Shown: positions 18,293 to 27,994, counted from the first letter of the stretch. The stretch: DNA of 64,000 nt from Sphingobacteriaceae bacterium (GCA_016715905.1 JADJXI010000017.1:434001-498000), one strand, 5' to 3'. Program-made: numbers and translations. The notes: generated by a model from the sequence alone, not told the origin.

Positions 18293-19297
18293 ATGAGTAA
18301 AGTGAAAAAAATTGATCTTGCCCTTCAGGGAGGAGGCGCACACGGTGCGTATACCTGGGGCGTGATAGATAGATTGCTGGATGATGAAAGAATCGAAATA
18401 GATGGAGTTTGCGGAACTAGCGCTGGCGCAATGAACGGCGTATGTACTGTATATGGAATTAAAAAAGGAGGCAAAAATTTAGCGAAGCATATATTGGTAA
18501 AATTTTGGCACCGCATTTCAGAAGTTGGCAAATTATCCGCCCCACAACCTTCCTGGTTAGATAAAATGGTTAGCCCCGGAAACATGGACTTTTCTCCCAT
18601 GTACCGATTTTTTAATTTAACAGCCGAAACTTTATCTCCTTCACAATTCAATCCGTTAGGTTATAATCCACTTGAAAAAATATTAAATGATTTAATAGAT
18701 TTTGAAGAGTTACAAAAATTAAATCCGCCAAAACTTTTTGTTTGCGCAACTAACGTAAAAACTTGCGAAGCTAAAGTTTTTGGCCCGACTGAAATCACTT
18801 CAAAAGCAATATTAGCCAGCGCGTGTTTACCGTATTTGTTTAAAGCCGTTGAAATTGATGGAGAGCATTATTGGGATGGTGGTTATATGGGCAATCCTCC
18901 ACTTTGGCCATTAACACAAGGAACTGTTGAAACAGATGACATCTTGTTAGTTAAAGTTAATCCCTTTAAAATAAATAAAGTTCCCGAGAATGTGGAAGAA
19001 ATTAAAGATCGGGTAAACGAAATAAGCTTTAACTCGTCATTAGCTTCCGAAATAAAACAGCTTACTTTTATAAATAATTTAATAGAAAAAGGAATTAATC
19101 CGGATGGAGATTTCAAAAAAATAAATTTACACTGTTTAAGCGCAGACAAAAATCTGGAAGAATTTAATCTTTCCAGTAAATTAAACACCAACTGGGATTT
19201 TTTAATGCATTTAAAAAATTTGGGATATCAGGCCTGCGATCAATGGGTGAAATTAAATTATGATAACATCGGTAATAAATCCACTTTTCACATTTAG
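18293..19297 (+). CDS. patatin-like phospholipase
   Basis: 334 residues. Patatin-fold serine lipases use a Ser-Asp dyad. The oxyanion loop 'LQGGGAHGAY' (~9-18), nucleophile elbow GTSAG with Ser43, and catalytic Asp195 in 'DGGYMGNPP' are all present, so the enzyme should be active. No signal peptide is seen, which suggests a cytoplasmic or inner-membrane-associated enzyme. The substrate is probably phospholipid or another acyl ester. The M3 peptidase starts 3 nt after its stop. No CD-NTase or other immune signalling gene is near, so a CBASS effector role is not supported. Confidence 0.88.
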   Translation: MSKVKKIDLALQGGGAHGAYTWGVIDRLLDDERIEIDGVCGTSAGAMNGVCTVYGIKKGGKNLAKHILVKFWHRISEVGKLSAPQPSWLDKMVSPGNMDFSPMYRFFNLTAETLSPSQFNPLGYNPLEKILNDLIDFEELQKLNPPKLFVCATNVKTCEAKVFGPTEITSKAILASACLPYLFKAVEIDGEHYWDGGYMGNPPLWPLTQGTVETDDILLVKVNPFKINKVPENVEEIKDRVNEISFNSSLASEIKQLTFINNLIEKGINPDGDFKKINLHCLSADKNLEEFNLSSKLNTNWDFLMHLKNLGYQACDQWVKLNYDNIGNKSTFHI

Positions 19298-19300
19298 TTT

Positions 19301-20992
19301 ATGATTAGAAAATACATTCAAAAAGATTTCTCCGTTACAACCTGGGCATTACTAAAACCCTATTACGACGAATTGTTGGGCAGAAAAATTAATTCAATTT
19401 CAGAACTTGAGCAATGGCTTAAAGATAATTCTGAATTATCAGCAGTAGTAAGCGAAAACATGGCCTGGCGTTATATTAAGATGACTTGTGATACCAATAA
19501 CGAAAGTTTACGCAATAGCTTTAACGATTTTATTCAGAATATTGAACCCAACATTGCTCCAATATCTAATGAACTCAATAAAAAACTATATGAGTGTGAA
19601 TTTGCCGGCAAATTAACCAAACAGGGCTACGCTATTTATTTGCGTGGCGTTAAAAATGCAATAGAATTATTCCGAACGGAAAATATTCCCTTGCAAACCC
19701 AAATGCAAGAACTAGAGCAGGAGTTTGGAGCAATATCCGGGAAACAAAGTATAGAATATAAGGGCGAAAAAATAACGCTTCAAAAAGCTTCAATTTATTT
19801 AAAAGATTTAAATAGAAATATACGCGAAGAAGTCTATCACCTTATCCAAAACAGAAGAATGGACGATGAATCGGCCTTAAATGATTTATTCACTAAATTA
19901 ATTGCGTTAAGACATCAAATTGCAAATAATGCCGGATTCGAAAATTACCGAGATTATAAACATAAAGCTTTAGCTCGATTTGATTATCAAGTGAAGGATT
20001 GTTTGGCATTTCACGATTCAGTTAAAAAATTTGTAGCGCCATTAATAGTACAAAATGATTTACGAAGAAAAGAAAAATTAAAACTATCTGATTACAGGCC
20101 CTGGGATACCTCGGTGGATGAGGATGGAGAAGCTCCTCTGAAACCCTTTAATGGGTCACTAGATTTGATTGAAAAAACAATAATGTGCTTCGAAAAAATT
20201 GATCCTTTTTTTGGTGAATGCATTAAAACAATGCATGAAATGAAACGGCTTGATTTAGACAGCAGAATTGGTAAAGCCCCGGGAGGGTATCAATATCCGC
20301 TTTATGAAACTGAAGTGCCTTTTATTTTTATGAATGCAGTTGGACTACACAGAGATTTAGTAACCATGGTTCACGAAGGAGGACATGCCATACATTCTTT
20401 TTTAAATGCAGGTTTGGAATTAGTGGAGTTTAAATCGCCACCAAGTGAAGTAGCAGAATTAGCAAGCATGAGCATGGAACTGATAAGTATGGAACATTGG
20501 GATGTTTTTTTTACCAATGAATCCGATTTAAAAAAAGCTAAACAACAACAATTACAAAGTGTGATAGATGCATTGCCTTGGATTGCGGCTGTAGATAAAT
20601 TTCAGCATTGGATCTATCTAAATCCAATGCACAATACCGAAGAGCGCTATGAAAACTGGTTGGAAATTATGAAGGAGTTTGGAAGTAGTGTAGTAAATTA
20701 TTCTGGCTTGGAAAATAATTTAAAAAGGAAATGGCAAATGCAATTACACTTGTTTGAGGTACCTTTTTATTATATTGAATATGGTTTTGCTCAATTAGGA
20801 GCAATTGCTATGTGGAGACAGTACAAGGAAAATCCGGTTAAAGGAATTGAAAATTATAAAAAAGCACTTTCATTAGGATATACGGCTAGTATTCCTGATA
20901 TATATGCTGCCGGCGGAATAAAATTTGATTTTAGTCCGGAATATGTAAAGGAGTTAATGGAGTTTGTTAATCTGGAATATCATTCTATTTAA
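19301..20992 (+). CDS. M3 family oligoendopeptidase (PepF-like)
   Basis: 563 residues, typical of bacterial M3 oligoendopeptidases that degrade short peptides in the cytoplasm. The zinc motif HEGGH begins at His358, and the third ligand is the Glu of 'PSEVAELASMSMELI' about 27 residues later. A substrate-site region with 'YYIEYGFAQLG' sits near the C-terminus. No signal peptide is visible. The 3' end overlaps the convergent epimerase gene by 4 nt. It follows the patatin gene without a promoter-sized gap. Confidence 0.9.
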   Translation: MIRKYIQKDFSVTTWALLKPYYDELLGRKINSISELEQWLKDNSELSAVVSENMAWRYIKMTCDTNNESLRNSFNDFIQNIEPNIAPISNELNKKLYECEFAGKLTKQGYAIYLRGVKNAIELFRTENIPLQTQMQELEQEFGAISGKQSIEYKGEKITLQKASIYLKDLNRNIREEVYHLIQNRRMDDESALNDLFTKLIALRHQIANNAGFENYRDYKHKALARFDYQVKDCLAFHDSVKKFVAPLIVQNDLRRKEKLKLSDYRPWDTSVDEDGEAPLKPFNGSLDLIEKTIMCFEKIDPFFGECIKTMHEMKRLDLDSRIGKAPGGYQYPLYETEVPFIFMNAVGLHRDLVTMVHEGGHAIHSFLNAGLELVEFKSPPSEVAELASMSMELISMEHWDVFFTNESDLKKAKQQQLQSVIDALPWIAAVDKFQHWIYLNPMHNTEERYENWLEIMKEFGSSVVNYSGLENNLKRKWQMQLHLFEVPFYYIEYGFAQLGAIAMWRQYKENPVKGIENYKKALSLGYTASIPDIYAAGGIKFDFSPEYVKELMEFVNLEYHSI

Positions 20993-21855
20993 AGAATTGA
21001 AATGGAATGAACACATTCAAAGAATGAATTTATTTCTAATTTTATTATTCCTTTCTTATTTGTAAAATCACTATCTCTATTTACAGAAGATGTAATTCCG
21101 TACCAGGGTTCTAAGCAAATAAACTGATCGTTGTTTTTTTTGCTCCAAATTCCGAAATAAGGCCAGCGCTCACATTCAATAATTATTTTCCGATCCGATT
21201 CTGTTGATCCAAAACTAATTTTATTAATTTGATTGTTTTCTAAAACCAATGCGTCGTTATCAAATAAATTTGTGTTTAACCAAAGTTTATGATTGTCTAG
21301 CTGTAGAATGCGTTTGTTGTTAGCCAATAATCCATCTTTTAATTCAGAGAGTTCTAGTTCGTTTTTTTCAAATTCCAAATAATGATTCTGCAAATTTTTT
21401 GCATTTTTATCCAGTATATTAAAGCCGGGATGTGCGCCAATGGAAAAATAGATTGTTTGAGTGTCTTTGTTGACTACGGTATAGGTTATTTGAAGTTTAT
21501 TTTTATTTAACTTATAATTAATATTTAACTCAAAAAAGAAGGGAAATGATTGTAGGCTTTTATCTGAATGATTTAATTGAAACAAGCATTCTTCATTATT
21601 GGAATGAATTAAAACAAATGTTGAATCTCGCGCAAAACCGTGCTGAGGTAATGTATAGTTGCAATTGTTAACGCTGTAATGGTTATTAAATAATTTCCCA
21701 ACAATTGGAAATAAAACAGGGGCGTGCCTTCCCCATATTTCCGGGTTGGCTTGCCAAATATATTCATGTTGTTGGGTATTTTTTATGCTAACAATTTCAG
21801 CGCCTTGATGATTTAGTTTTACGGTTAAATATTCCGAATGGAGATCAACAAACAT
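20989..21855 (-). CDS. aldose 1-epimerase family protein
   Basis: 288 residues. The galactose-mutarotase-like beta-sandwich pattern is visible: 'GAEIVSI', 'HAPVLFPIVGKL', 'LPQHGFARDSTF' (catalytic His in QHGFA), 'GAHPGFNI' (second His) and 'CLEPWYGI' (catalytic Glu). This is the LacX/YihR-like subgroup and not classical GalM. The likely substrate is an aldohexose or a hexose 6-phosphate. It is last in a minus-strand run starting near 26438 and overlaps the preceding gene by one base. Confidence 0.87.
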   Translation of the reverse strand: MFVDLHSEYLTVKLNHQGAEIVSIKNTQQHEYIWQANPEIWGRHAPVLFPIVGKLFNNHYSVNNCNYTLPQHGFARDSTFVLIHSNNEECLFQLNHSDKSLQSFPFFFELNINYKLNKNKLQITYTVVNKDTQTIYFSIGAHPGFNILDKNAKNLQNHYLEFEKNELELSELKDGLLANNKRILQLDNHKLWLNTNLFDNDALVLENNQINKISFGSTESDRKIIIECERWPYFGIWSKKNNDQFICLEPWYGITSSVNRDSDFTNKKGIIKLEINSFFECVHSISIL

Positions 21856-22877
21856 TATTTTATTTTTTTAACGCGCATAAAACTCCCGTCGATATAATCT
21901 ATTCGACTAACAAATATTCCGTAAGGAGGTTTTACGGCGGATAACGCCTTTTCTGTGGCCGAGCCTAACTTTTCTGCAACAGCTACGCTTATTTCATACT
22001 CCGCATTATCGTTTGTTACCTTGGATTTGGCAGCATAAAACAATTCGTTGTTTTTTCTTTCGATAATGCACGATCCATGATCGGTACAAGCGTATGGAAC
22101 ACCTTTGTCTACAAATCCAAAAACATCGTTTCCGGTTAAAGTAATTAATCGTCCTTCTTTGTTTTTTACTTTAATTCTGGGATTTGTGTTCCATTTATAT
22201 TGAATTTTTTCAATTGCATAATCCGGTTTTTGATTTTTAAATGAATGAAACGACAAATAAACACCATCAGTGAATTTATCAGTTGAATAAACTGGAATTA
22301 TTCTTTTTTCATCATTTTCAATTCGTACAATATCCGAATAAGCGTAAGCAATTTTGTCTACCGGATTAATTTCGATTCCGGCTTCAATCAAACGCACAAA
22401 ATTAGTTGAAGCATCGTGAAATAAAGTATCTGTTACATCTGTTCCATTGAGTGTAATAAGCGTGTCAAAATCTTGTAAGCGATAATATTTTTCATTTATA
22501 TTGGCAAAAATAATAGCTCTCATAAAGCAGAAACCATATTCAAAATCAATATCGTTTTTTTCAACAAGTTTAAATTTTCGTAACACCAGTAGTAATTTGT
22601 GTTTTGCATTTGCCGTGTCAGAAGCGTAAAGGGCTTTGTTCAATTGATTTCTGAAACTTAATGATAAAACAATGTTTGTTTTTTTACGATTGCTTAGAAT
22701 AAAGCCGTTATCAAGGGTGTCGTATCTTAAGTCAAGTAAATCTATGGATTTGTACTGTGATGTAAAATCGCGGGATTCAGGTATGGTAATAGTAAATTCT
22801 TTGGTTTGCGATAAGGATTGGTTATAAAGAAACAAACAAAGAACAAAAATTATATTTGGAATTAACTTTATAATCAT
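21855..22877 (-). CDS. exported protein of unknown function
   Basis: 340 residues with a signal peptide ('MIIKLIPNIIFVLCLFLYNQSLSQ'). The mature part is mixed alpha/beta with no motif I can name. The central 'YRLQDFDTLITLNGTDVTDTLF' and C-terminal 'PPYGIFVSRIDYIDGSFM' segments look like a compact periplasmic domain. One-base junctions on both sides tie it to the DUF493 and epimerase genes, so it is in their operon. Confidence 0.6.
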   Translation of the reverse strand: MIIKLIPNIIFVLCLFLYNQSLSQTKEFTITIPESRDFTSQYKSIDLLDLRYDTLDNGFILSNRKKTNIVLSLSFRNQLNKALYASDTANAKHKLLLVLRKFKLVEKNDIDFEYGFCFMRAIIFANINEKYYRLQDFDTLITLNGTDVTDTLFHDASTNFVRLIEAGIEINPVDKIAYAYSDIVRIENDEKRIIPVYSTDKFTDGVYLSFHSFKNQKPDYAIEKIQYKWNTNPRIKVKNKEGRLITLTGNDVFGFVDKGVPYACTDHGSCIIERKNNELFYAAKSKVTNDNAEYEISVAVAEKLGSATEKALSAVKPPYGIFVSRIDYIDGSFMRVKKIK

Positions 22878-23149
22878 TATAGAAACATTATGCCTTTAAT
22901 TAACATGGCTTTTCGATAAACTTTTATGATATCATCTACTGCCACAGTAACTTGTTTGGCGGTAATGCTGGTATATTTACCATTTTCGCTTTCTTTGATA
23001 TGTATATCGGCATCTTCATCAAATAAATTTTCAACTAAAGCAATATTTCTGTTGCTGCTTTCTACAATGAATTTAAACATATAAATTGTAGGGAAAGAGG
23101 TGGTTTCCACCAAACGCTGTTTAAATTTATCCAAGTCTTCTTCTTTCAC
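22877..23149 (-). CDS. DUF493 (YbeD-like) family protein
   Basis: 90 residues from a GTG at 23147-23149, which follows the LysE stop TGA by one base. An in-frame upstream ATG at 23188 would add 13 residues and overlap lysE by 38 nt, and family members normally begin close to 'KEEDLDKFKQRL'. Family features are 'FPTIYMFKFIVESSNRN' and 'ENGKYTSITAKQVTVAVDDIIKVYRKA', an ACT-like ferredoxin fold. The biochemical role is unknown. Confidence 0.78.
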   Translation of the reverse strand: MKEEDLDKFKQRLVETTSFPTIYMFKFIVESSNRNIALVENLFDEDADIHIKESENGKYTSITAKQVTVAVDDIIKVYRKAMLIKGIMFL

Positions 23150-23150
23150 T

Positions 23151-23786
23151 TCAATTAAAGTAATGTGTGTATACCAAAATAACACCAAACGTTATTAAAA
23201 GTATTCCTGTTAAAACATTAATTACACGCATTATTTTTTCAGTTAAAAACTTTTTCAGCTTTTCTGCTGCTGAAACCTTGGCTAATTCTACTAATAGTAC
23301 TATGCCTAGTGTAATTCCGAAATACAGAATCATACTAAATGTATTATACTTTAACGTGTTGCTTACAGCCGTAACATTACCAAGCCAAATAAACCAAACG
23401 GCCGGGTTTAAAATGTTTAAGAAAAAACCTTTAAACAACATAGCTAACCCTGAAGGAACATATACGTTTACTTCCGCATCTTTTTTTACGGGCGCCGTTT
23501 TTTTAAAATAAAATGCACCAAAGGTGACTAAAATTAAGCCGGCAATAATGCCCATAAATCGTTGTGTTTTCTCATCTTTAATATAGTTGGTGGCTCCGTA
23601 ATCAATTAAAAAAATCATTAAAACGCAAAGTAAAAAATCACTGATTACAACACCAATAGCCAGTAATGAACCCGCTCGGTAACCATGCTTAATGCCGGTA
23701 TTAATAAGTGCGAAAAAGGCAGGACCAAATGAAAAGGTCAGAAATAGAACAATAAGGAAAGTTTGATATATAAGAGCTAATAGCAA
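23151..23786 (-). CDS. LysE/RhtB family amino-acid exporter
   Basis: 211 residues with about six membrane segments. The family signature 'FSFGPAFFALINTGIKHGYRAG' lies near residues 18-40, and 'GFFLNILNPAVWFIWLG' is the second conserved loop. Members export amino acids or other small metabolites; the substrate cannot be told from sequence. The start appears to be TTG at 23784-23786, one base after the GH3 stop, because no ATG is available upstream of the first membrane segment. It is linked to the DUF493 gene. Confidence 0.87.
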   Translation of the reverse strand: MLLALIYQTFLIVLFLTFSFGPAFFALINTGIKHGYRAGSLLAIGVVISDFLLCVLMIFLIDYGATNYIKDEKTQRFMGIIAGLILVTFGAFYFKKTAPVKKDAEVNVYVPSGLAMLFKGFFLNILNPAVWFIWLGNVTAVSNTLKYNTFSMILYFGITLGIVLLVELAKVSAAEKLKKFLTEKIMRVINVLTGILLITFGVILVYTHYFN

Positions 23787-23787
23787 A

Positions 23788-25320
23788 TTAAAATGTTTTA
23801 TTATTTTCTAAAAAAGCCAACCATTCGTTTAGATGTTTTCCTTTAATTACTCTTGGGAATTTACTTTGACCGCCTAATTTGTTTTTACTGGCCAAAAAAT
23901 CAATAAATGTTTGATTGGGTAATACGGTTACAATTACATTTTTTAGGGCGTGTTTTCTTTCCGTTATATAGTCGTCATTTAAATTTTTAAGATGCGTGTC
24001 AATACTTTCGGCAATTAACTCAGCATCTATTTTTTTATCAGATCCGATATACCAATGGTGCGCAAACATTCCTTCATACGGTATGCCGGCAACACAATAT
24101 TCATTAATAATAATATTCAAATCTGCGGCAGCTAGTTTTATGGCCTGATTCATATTATCAACGCTAACATGTTCTCCACAAAGACTTAAAAAATGTTTGG
24201 TTCTTCCGGTAATAATTATTTCACATCGTTGCAAGTCGGTAAATTTAATGGTGTCGCCAATTAAATAACGCCACGCACCGGCACAATTTGTTATGACTAA
24301 AGCATATTCTGTATTTAATTCAACCTGTGTAATATTTAAGGCCGTTGCGTTCGGTTTTAAATTACCATCAGCATCAAAATATTTATCATTAAATGGAATA
24401 AACTCAAAAAACATTTTATTATCCGTTAGTAATTTCATAGCCTGATGTTCGTTAGGCCTTTCCTGAAAAGCAATAAAACCTTCAGACGCAAGGTAAGTAT
24501 CTAAATAAATAATAGATTTTCCGCAAAGCGAATCGATGCTTTTTTTATACGGATGAATAGCTACTCCGCCATGAACATAAATAGCCAAGTTAGGCCAGAC
24601 ATCATGAATGTTTTTTAAGTTATAATGCTTAATAATTCGTTCAAATAATATTTGAATCCAGGCCGGAACACCACATATAAAACCGATGTCCCATTTTTTA
24701 GCGTTTAAAACAATTTCTTGTATTTTTTCTTCCCAAGTTGCTATTGCGGTGATATTGGGTCCGGGCAAACTAAAATTTTGAAACCACCTGGGTTGCGTGC
24801 CTGTTGTAATTCCGCTTAAATCTCCGTAAAAGTAAGTTCCGTTATAACTTAAGTTGGTACTTCCGCCAACAAATAAAATTTCAGTTTCATACTGTTTTTC
24901 AGATAAATTTAAATGTTTAGTAGATAAAATTTGTTTAAGTGTTCCTTTTTGAATGGATTTAATTAAGTTTTTGGTAACCGGAATATGTTTACTTGAAGAA
25001 TCAGCTGTGCCGCTGCTTAAAGCAAAGTATTTTATTTTACCGGGCCAACACACATCTTTTTCTCCTTTAAGTGCGCGGTGCCACCAACCATCAAAAATTA
25101 TTTGATAATCATGTAACGGTACTTTGCTTTGAAAAATTTTAATGGGGTCTTCTAAAAGAACCAGCTCATTGAATTCATATTTTTTTCCAAACGAAGTAAA
25201 TTGCGCTTTCAACATCAGCTTTCTCAGTTCCCGTATTTGAGATTTATACACACTTCTACGCGAGGGGATTTTTGCCCTTACGTTAATCATTTGTTTTATG
25301 ATGGAACCGATGATGGCCAT
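23788..25320 (-). CDS. GH3 auxin-responsive-promoter family protein (acyl-adenylate/amido synthetase fold)
   Basis: 510 residues, the usual size of bacterial GH3 homologues. Plant GH3 enzymes adenylate carboxylic acids and conjugate them to amino acids. Visible ANL/GH3-type segments are 'KYFALSSGTADSSSKHIPVT' (nucleotide loop), 'YLASEGFIAFQ', 'YALVITNCAGAWRYLIGDTIKFT' and 'ITGRTKHFLSLCGEHVS'. The bacterial substrate is unknown. It lies 11 nt after the M42 peptidase gene and one base before the LysE exporter, so a make-and-export arrangement is possible but unproven. Confidence 0.87.
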   Translation of the reverse strand: MAIIGSIIKQMINVRAKIPSRRSVYKSQIRELRKLMLKAQFTSFGKKYEFNELVLLEDPIKIFQSKVPLHDYQIIFDGWWHRALKGEKDVCWPGKIKYFALSSGTADSSSKHIPVTKNLIKSIQKGTLKQILSTKHLNLSEKQYETEILFVGGSTNLSYNGTYFYGDLSGITTGTQPRWFQNFSLPGPNITAIATWEEKIQEIVLNAKKWDIGFICGVPAWIQILFERIIKHYNLKNIHDVWPNLAIYVHGGVAIHPYKKSIDSLCGKSIIYLDTYLASEGFIAFQERPNEHQAMKLLTDNKMFFEFIPFNDKYFDADGNLKPNATALNITQVELNTEYALVITNCAGAWRYLIGDTIKFTDLQRCEIIITGRTKHFLSLCGEHVSVDNMNQAIKLAAADLNIIINEYCVAGIPYEGMFAHHWYIGSDKKIDAELIAESIDTHLKNLNDDYITERKHALKNVIVTVLPNQTFIDFLASKNKLGGQSKFPRVIKGKHLNEWLAFLENNKTF

Positions 25321-25331
25321 TTCAGTAAATG

Positions 25332-26438
25332 TTATTTGATGTATCTGAAATCCTGATTATTTTTAATTTCTTTGAGGGAGGCATAAATCAGTTTAATTAC
25401 ATTTTCCACATCGTTTTTATCAACACTTTCCACGGTGGTATGCATATAACGAAGCGGAAGAGAAATTAATGCAGAGGCTACTCCTTCAGCCGAAAAAGCA
25501 AAAGCGTCGGTATCTGTTCCTGTAACACGTGCGGCAGCTAAGCGCTGAAAATCAATTTTACTTTTTTTAGCGGCAGTAATAATTAATTTGAGTAAGTTAT
25601 TTTGTACAGCTGGTGCGTAACTTAAAACCGGACCTTTACCACAACTTAAATCACCACTGCTTATTTTATTCATCATAGGTGTTTGCGTATCATGGCAAAC
25701 ATCGGTTACAATAGCCACATTCGGTTTTATTGTTCGTGAAATCATTGTAGCTCCGTTTAAGCCCACCTCTTCCTGAACGGCATTAACAATATAAAGTCCA
25801 AAAGGCAATTTATCTTTATTTTCCTTTAACAAACGGGCTACTTCAGCAATCATAAATCCACCAATACGGTTATCAAGAGCCCGGCCAGTGTAATAACGAT
25901 TATTCAGTTCCATCAATTCATCTTCATAAGTTACAACACATCCAACATGTACACCCAGTTCAGCAACTTCCTTATCAGATTTACAGCCCAGATCCAAAAA
26001 GATATTTTTTAAGGTAGGCGTTTCCTCTTTGCCCGGCTCTCTAACGTGAATGGCAGGCCAGCCAAACACAGCTTTTACAATGCCCTTATCCGTATGAATG
26101 TTTACTCGCTTAGATGGAGCGATTTGATGATCGCTTCCGCCATTTCTGCACAAATAAATAAAACCGTCTTTTGTGATATAGTGAACAAACCAGCTTATTT
26201 CGTCTGCGTGCGCTTCTATAACTACTTTATAATTAGCTTTCGGATTAATAATACCAACAGCTGTACCATAGGTGTCAACCATATAATCATCTATGTATGG
26301 TTTTAAATAGTCCAACCAAATTTTTTGACCTGTACTTTCAAAGCCGGTTGGTGAAGAATTATTGAGATAATTATATAAAAATTGAGTGGATTTCGAATTC
26401 AAAATACTCTTAGATTTTTTTTTGTTTTTACTTGACAT
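25332..26438 (-). CDS. M42 family metallo-aminopeptidase / glutamyl aminopeptidase-like
   Basis: 368 residues. M42 enzymes are dinuclear metal aminopeptidases that form large tetrahedral cages. Metal and catalytic residues appear in order: His in 'EAHADEI', Asp in 'ALDNRIG', Glu-Glu in 'VQEEVGLNG', Asp in 'VTDVCHD', and His near the C-terminus in 'YMHTTVE'. The N-terminus is Lys/Ser-rich with no signal peptide. It opens a six-gene minus-strand run (M42, GH3, LysE, DUF493, unknown, epimerase). Confidence 0.9.
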   Translation of the reverse strand: MSSKNKKKSKSILNSKSTQFLYNYLNNSSPTGFESTGQKIWLDYLKPYIDDYMVDTYGTAVGIINPKANYKVVIEAHADEISWFVHYITKDGFIYLCRNGGSDHQIAPSKRVNIHTDKGIVKAVFGWPAIHVREPGKEETPTLKNIFLDLGCKSDKEVAELGVHVGCVVTYEDELMELNNRYYTGRALDNRIGGFMIAEVARLLKENKDKLPFGLYIVNAVQEEVGLNGATMISRTIKPNVAIVTDVCHDTQTPMMNKISSGDLSCGKGPVLSYAPAVQNNLLKLIITAAKKSKIDFQRLAAARVTGTDTDAFAFSAEGVASALISLPLRYMHTTVESVDKNDVENVIKLIYASLKEIKNNQDFRYIK

Positions 26439-26452
26439 GGGATGGGTTTTTA

Positions 26453-26460
26453 CAAACTTA
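26453..26460 (-). promoter_or_regulatory. -7 element TAAGTTTG upstream of the M42 operon
   Basis: TAAGTTTG (TAnnTTTG) ends 14 nt before the M42 ATG. A second match, TAATTTTG, lies just upstream at 26469-26476. Neither has a TTG at the -33 spacing. Confidence 0.4.
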
Positions 26461-26548
26461 AATTAAAGCAAAATTATTGGGATAAAAAAGTATATTTATC
26501 AGAATTTCATTGGGTAAAGGGATGATTTTAATGCTTTGGAAATTTGAT

Positions 26549-27994
26549 CTAACGCTTAATTCTTTCAAATAAAGCTATCATTCTTTTTACACTGGGCATT
26601 TGTGCCTTTTGTATTCGTTGTGCATAATGTAAAGACTCAATAAGTTCTTGCTGTTTTTCTTCAATTACTTTCTTTTGTATACTAATTTCCCGGTTTTGAA
26701 TTTTTGTAATTCTTTCTTTTTCTTCGATAATTTTTTTCTGTTTATTGATTATTCTTAAACGATTATAAATGATAAGCAAAGCAGCAATTACAACAGAAAT
26801 AATGGAGATAAGGAAATAGTTTTGTTTTTTGCGCTGCTCTAGTTTTGCCCCTTGTAATTGTATTTTATTTGCTGCGGTAACACTATCGGTTATATGAAGA
26901 TTGTTAAACTGCATTTGCAATTCGCTTTGTTTAACCTGATAAAGTACGTTTTGAATATCTAAACTATCTGCAGTTTGCTGACGTTTTTTTGAATAATATA
27001 AAGCTTGTTTATAATTGCCATTAATTTCATAGCAGCTTGAGAGTGCCCTATATAAAGTTTGATTCTCAGGCGAAAAAGTAGTGGTATCGGAATATGTTAA
27101 TCCTTCAAGGGCATATGTCAGCGCCTGATTATTGTGGTTGCCAAATCGATATATATTGGAAATCTGAATATTTACTTGGGCAACATCTTCGAACATTCGA
27201 ACATTTAGATAATAATTACGAAGCTCTTTCAATATTTGTAAGGCTTTATCATTGTTGTTTAATTGAATATAACACTCAGCAATATTAAAATCAACATTGG
27301 CTAAACGTAAACTATCATTTAGTTCGATATTTAATGCTTTAGCCTGATTAAAATATTGTATGCCCGTTTCGTAGTCGCCCAGATTGGAATACCCAATGCC
27401 TAAATTATTATAAATTAAAGCAAATCGGCTTTTCATTTCACTCGATTTAGTTTTAATTTTTTCAAGTTCAGCTAATGAATTTTTGTAACTGCTTAGTTCT
27501 CTTTCCGGACTTTGGAGGTAATAAAAACTATTTCCCAAATTCATGTAAATATTACTTCTAATAATTAAATTGGAGGTAAGCGTATCGGGTAAGTTGGTTT
27601 TTGAAATCTTTAAACCTTCTTCAAAACCCTGTATGGCATTTTGGTATTTACCGTTGCGGTTATATAAAATTCCAAGTGAATTCAACGCAAGCATTTCTAC
27701 TAAATACTCTTTTCTTTCTTTGGCAATTTCTGCGGTAATTTTAAGAAAGGAGAATTCACTTTTTAAATCATTAAAAGTTTTTAAAGTGTCGTGTATAGAA
27801 GTAAATCTGTTTTTTTGATAGGCGTAATCCTTCTTATTAAAAATACTTTCAACTGCTGCGTTTAGTTTATTTTCATTTTGTGCAATGAGTGTGTGATTAA
27901 AAAACAAAATTATTGCACATAGCAACAAATGCATAATGCGTATGGATAGCAAATGACCGAAGGGAGTACGTTTTGAATTAAACAAAATAATCAT
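26549..27994 (-). CDS. TPR sensor protein with membrane segment and coiled coil, lacking the usual output domain
   Basis: 481 residues. After a signal peptide (ATG at 27994 overlaps the upstream stop by 4 nt; an internal ATG at 27934 fits the signal peptide better) come about seven TPR units (~60-330). Then follow a linker helix, one membrane segment ('YFLISIISVVIAALLIIYN') and a coiled coil. It ends 'ESLHYAQRIQKAQMPSVKRM' plus ten residues. In Bacteroidota, '(S/D)IHYAKRIQ' normally leads into a SpoIIE/PP2C phosphatase domain, which is absent here. It is either truncated or a stand-alone sensor. Confidence 0.8.
   Translation of the reverse strand: MIILFNSKRTPFGHLLSIRIMHLLLCAIILFFNHTLIAQNENKLNAAVESIFNKKDYAYQKNRFTSIHDTLKTFNDLKSEFSFLKITAEIAKERKEYLVEMLALNSLGILYNRNGKYQNAIQGFEEGLKISKTNLPDTLTSNLIIRSNIYMNLGNSFYYLQSPERELSSYKNSLAELEKIKTKSSEMKSRFALIYNNLGIGYSNLGDYETGIQYFNQAKALNIELNDSLRLANVDFNIAECYIQLNNNDKALQILKELRNYYLNVRMFEDVAQVNIQISNIYRFGNHNNQALTYALEGLTYSDTTTFSPENQTLYRALSSCYEINGNYKQALYYSKKRQQTADSLDIQNVLYQVKQSELQMQFNNLHITDSVTAANKIQLQGAKLEQRKKQNYFLISIISVVIAALLIIYNRLRIINKQKKIIEEKERITKIQNREISIQKKVIEEKQQELIESLHYAQRIQKAQMPSVKRMIALFERIKR

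Noticed and set aside
18293..19297. Patatin phospholipase as an anti-phage (CBASS-type) effector
   Set aside because: No cyclase, sensor or other immune gene is adjacent; neighbours are a MORN protein and a peptidase.
26469..26476. Second TAATTTTG upstream of the M42 gene as the main promoter
   Set aside because: Equal in quality to the nearer box at 26453 and likewise without a TTG at -33; not listed separately.
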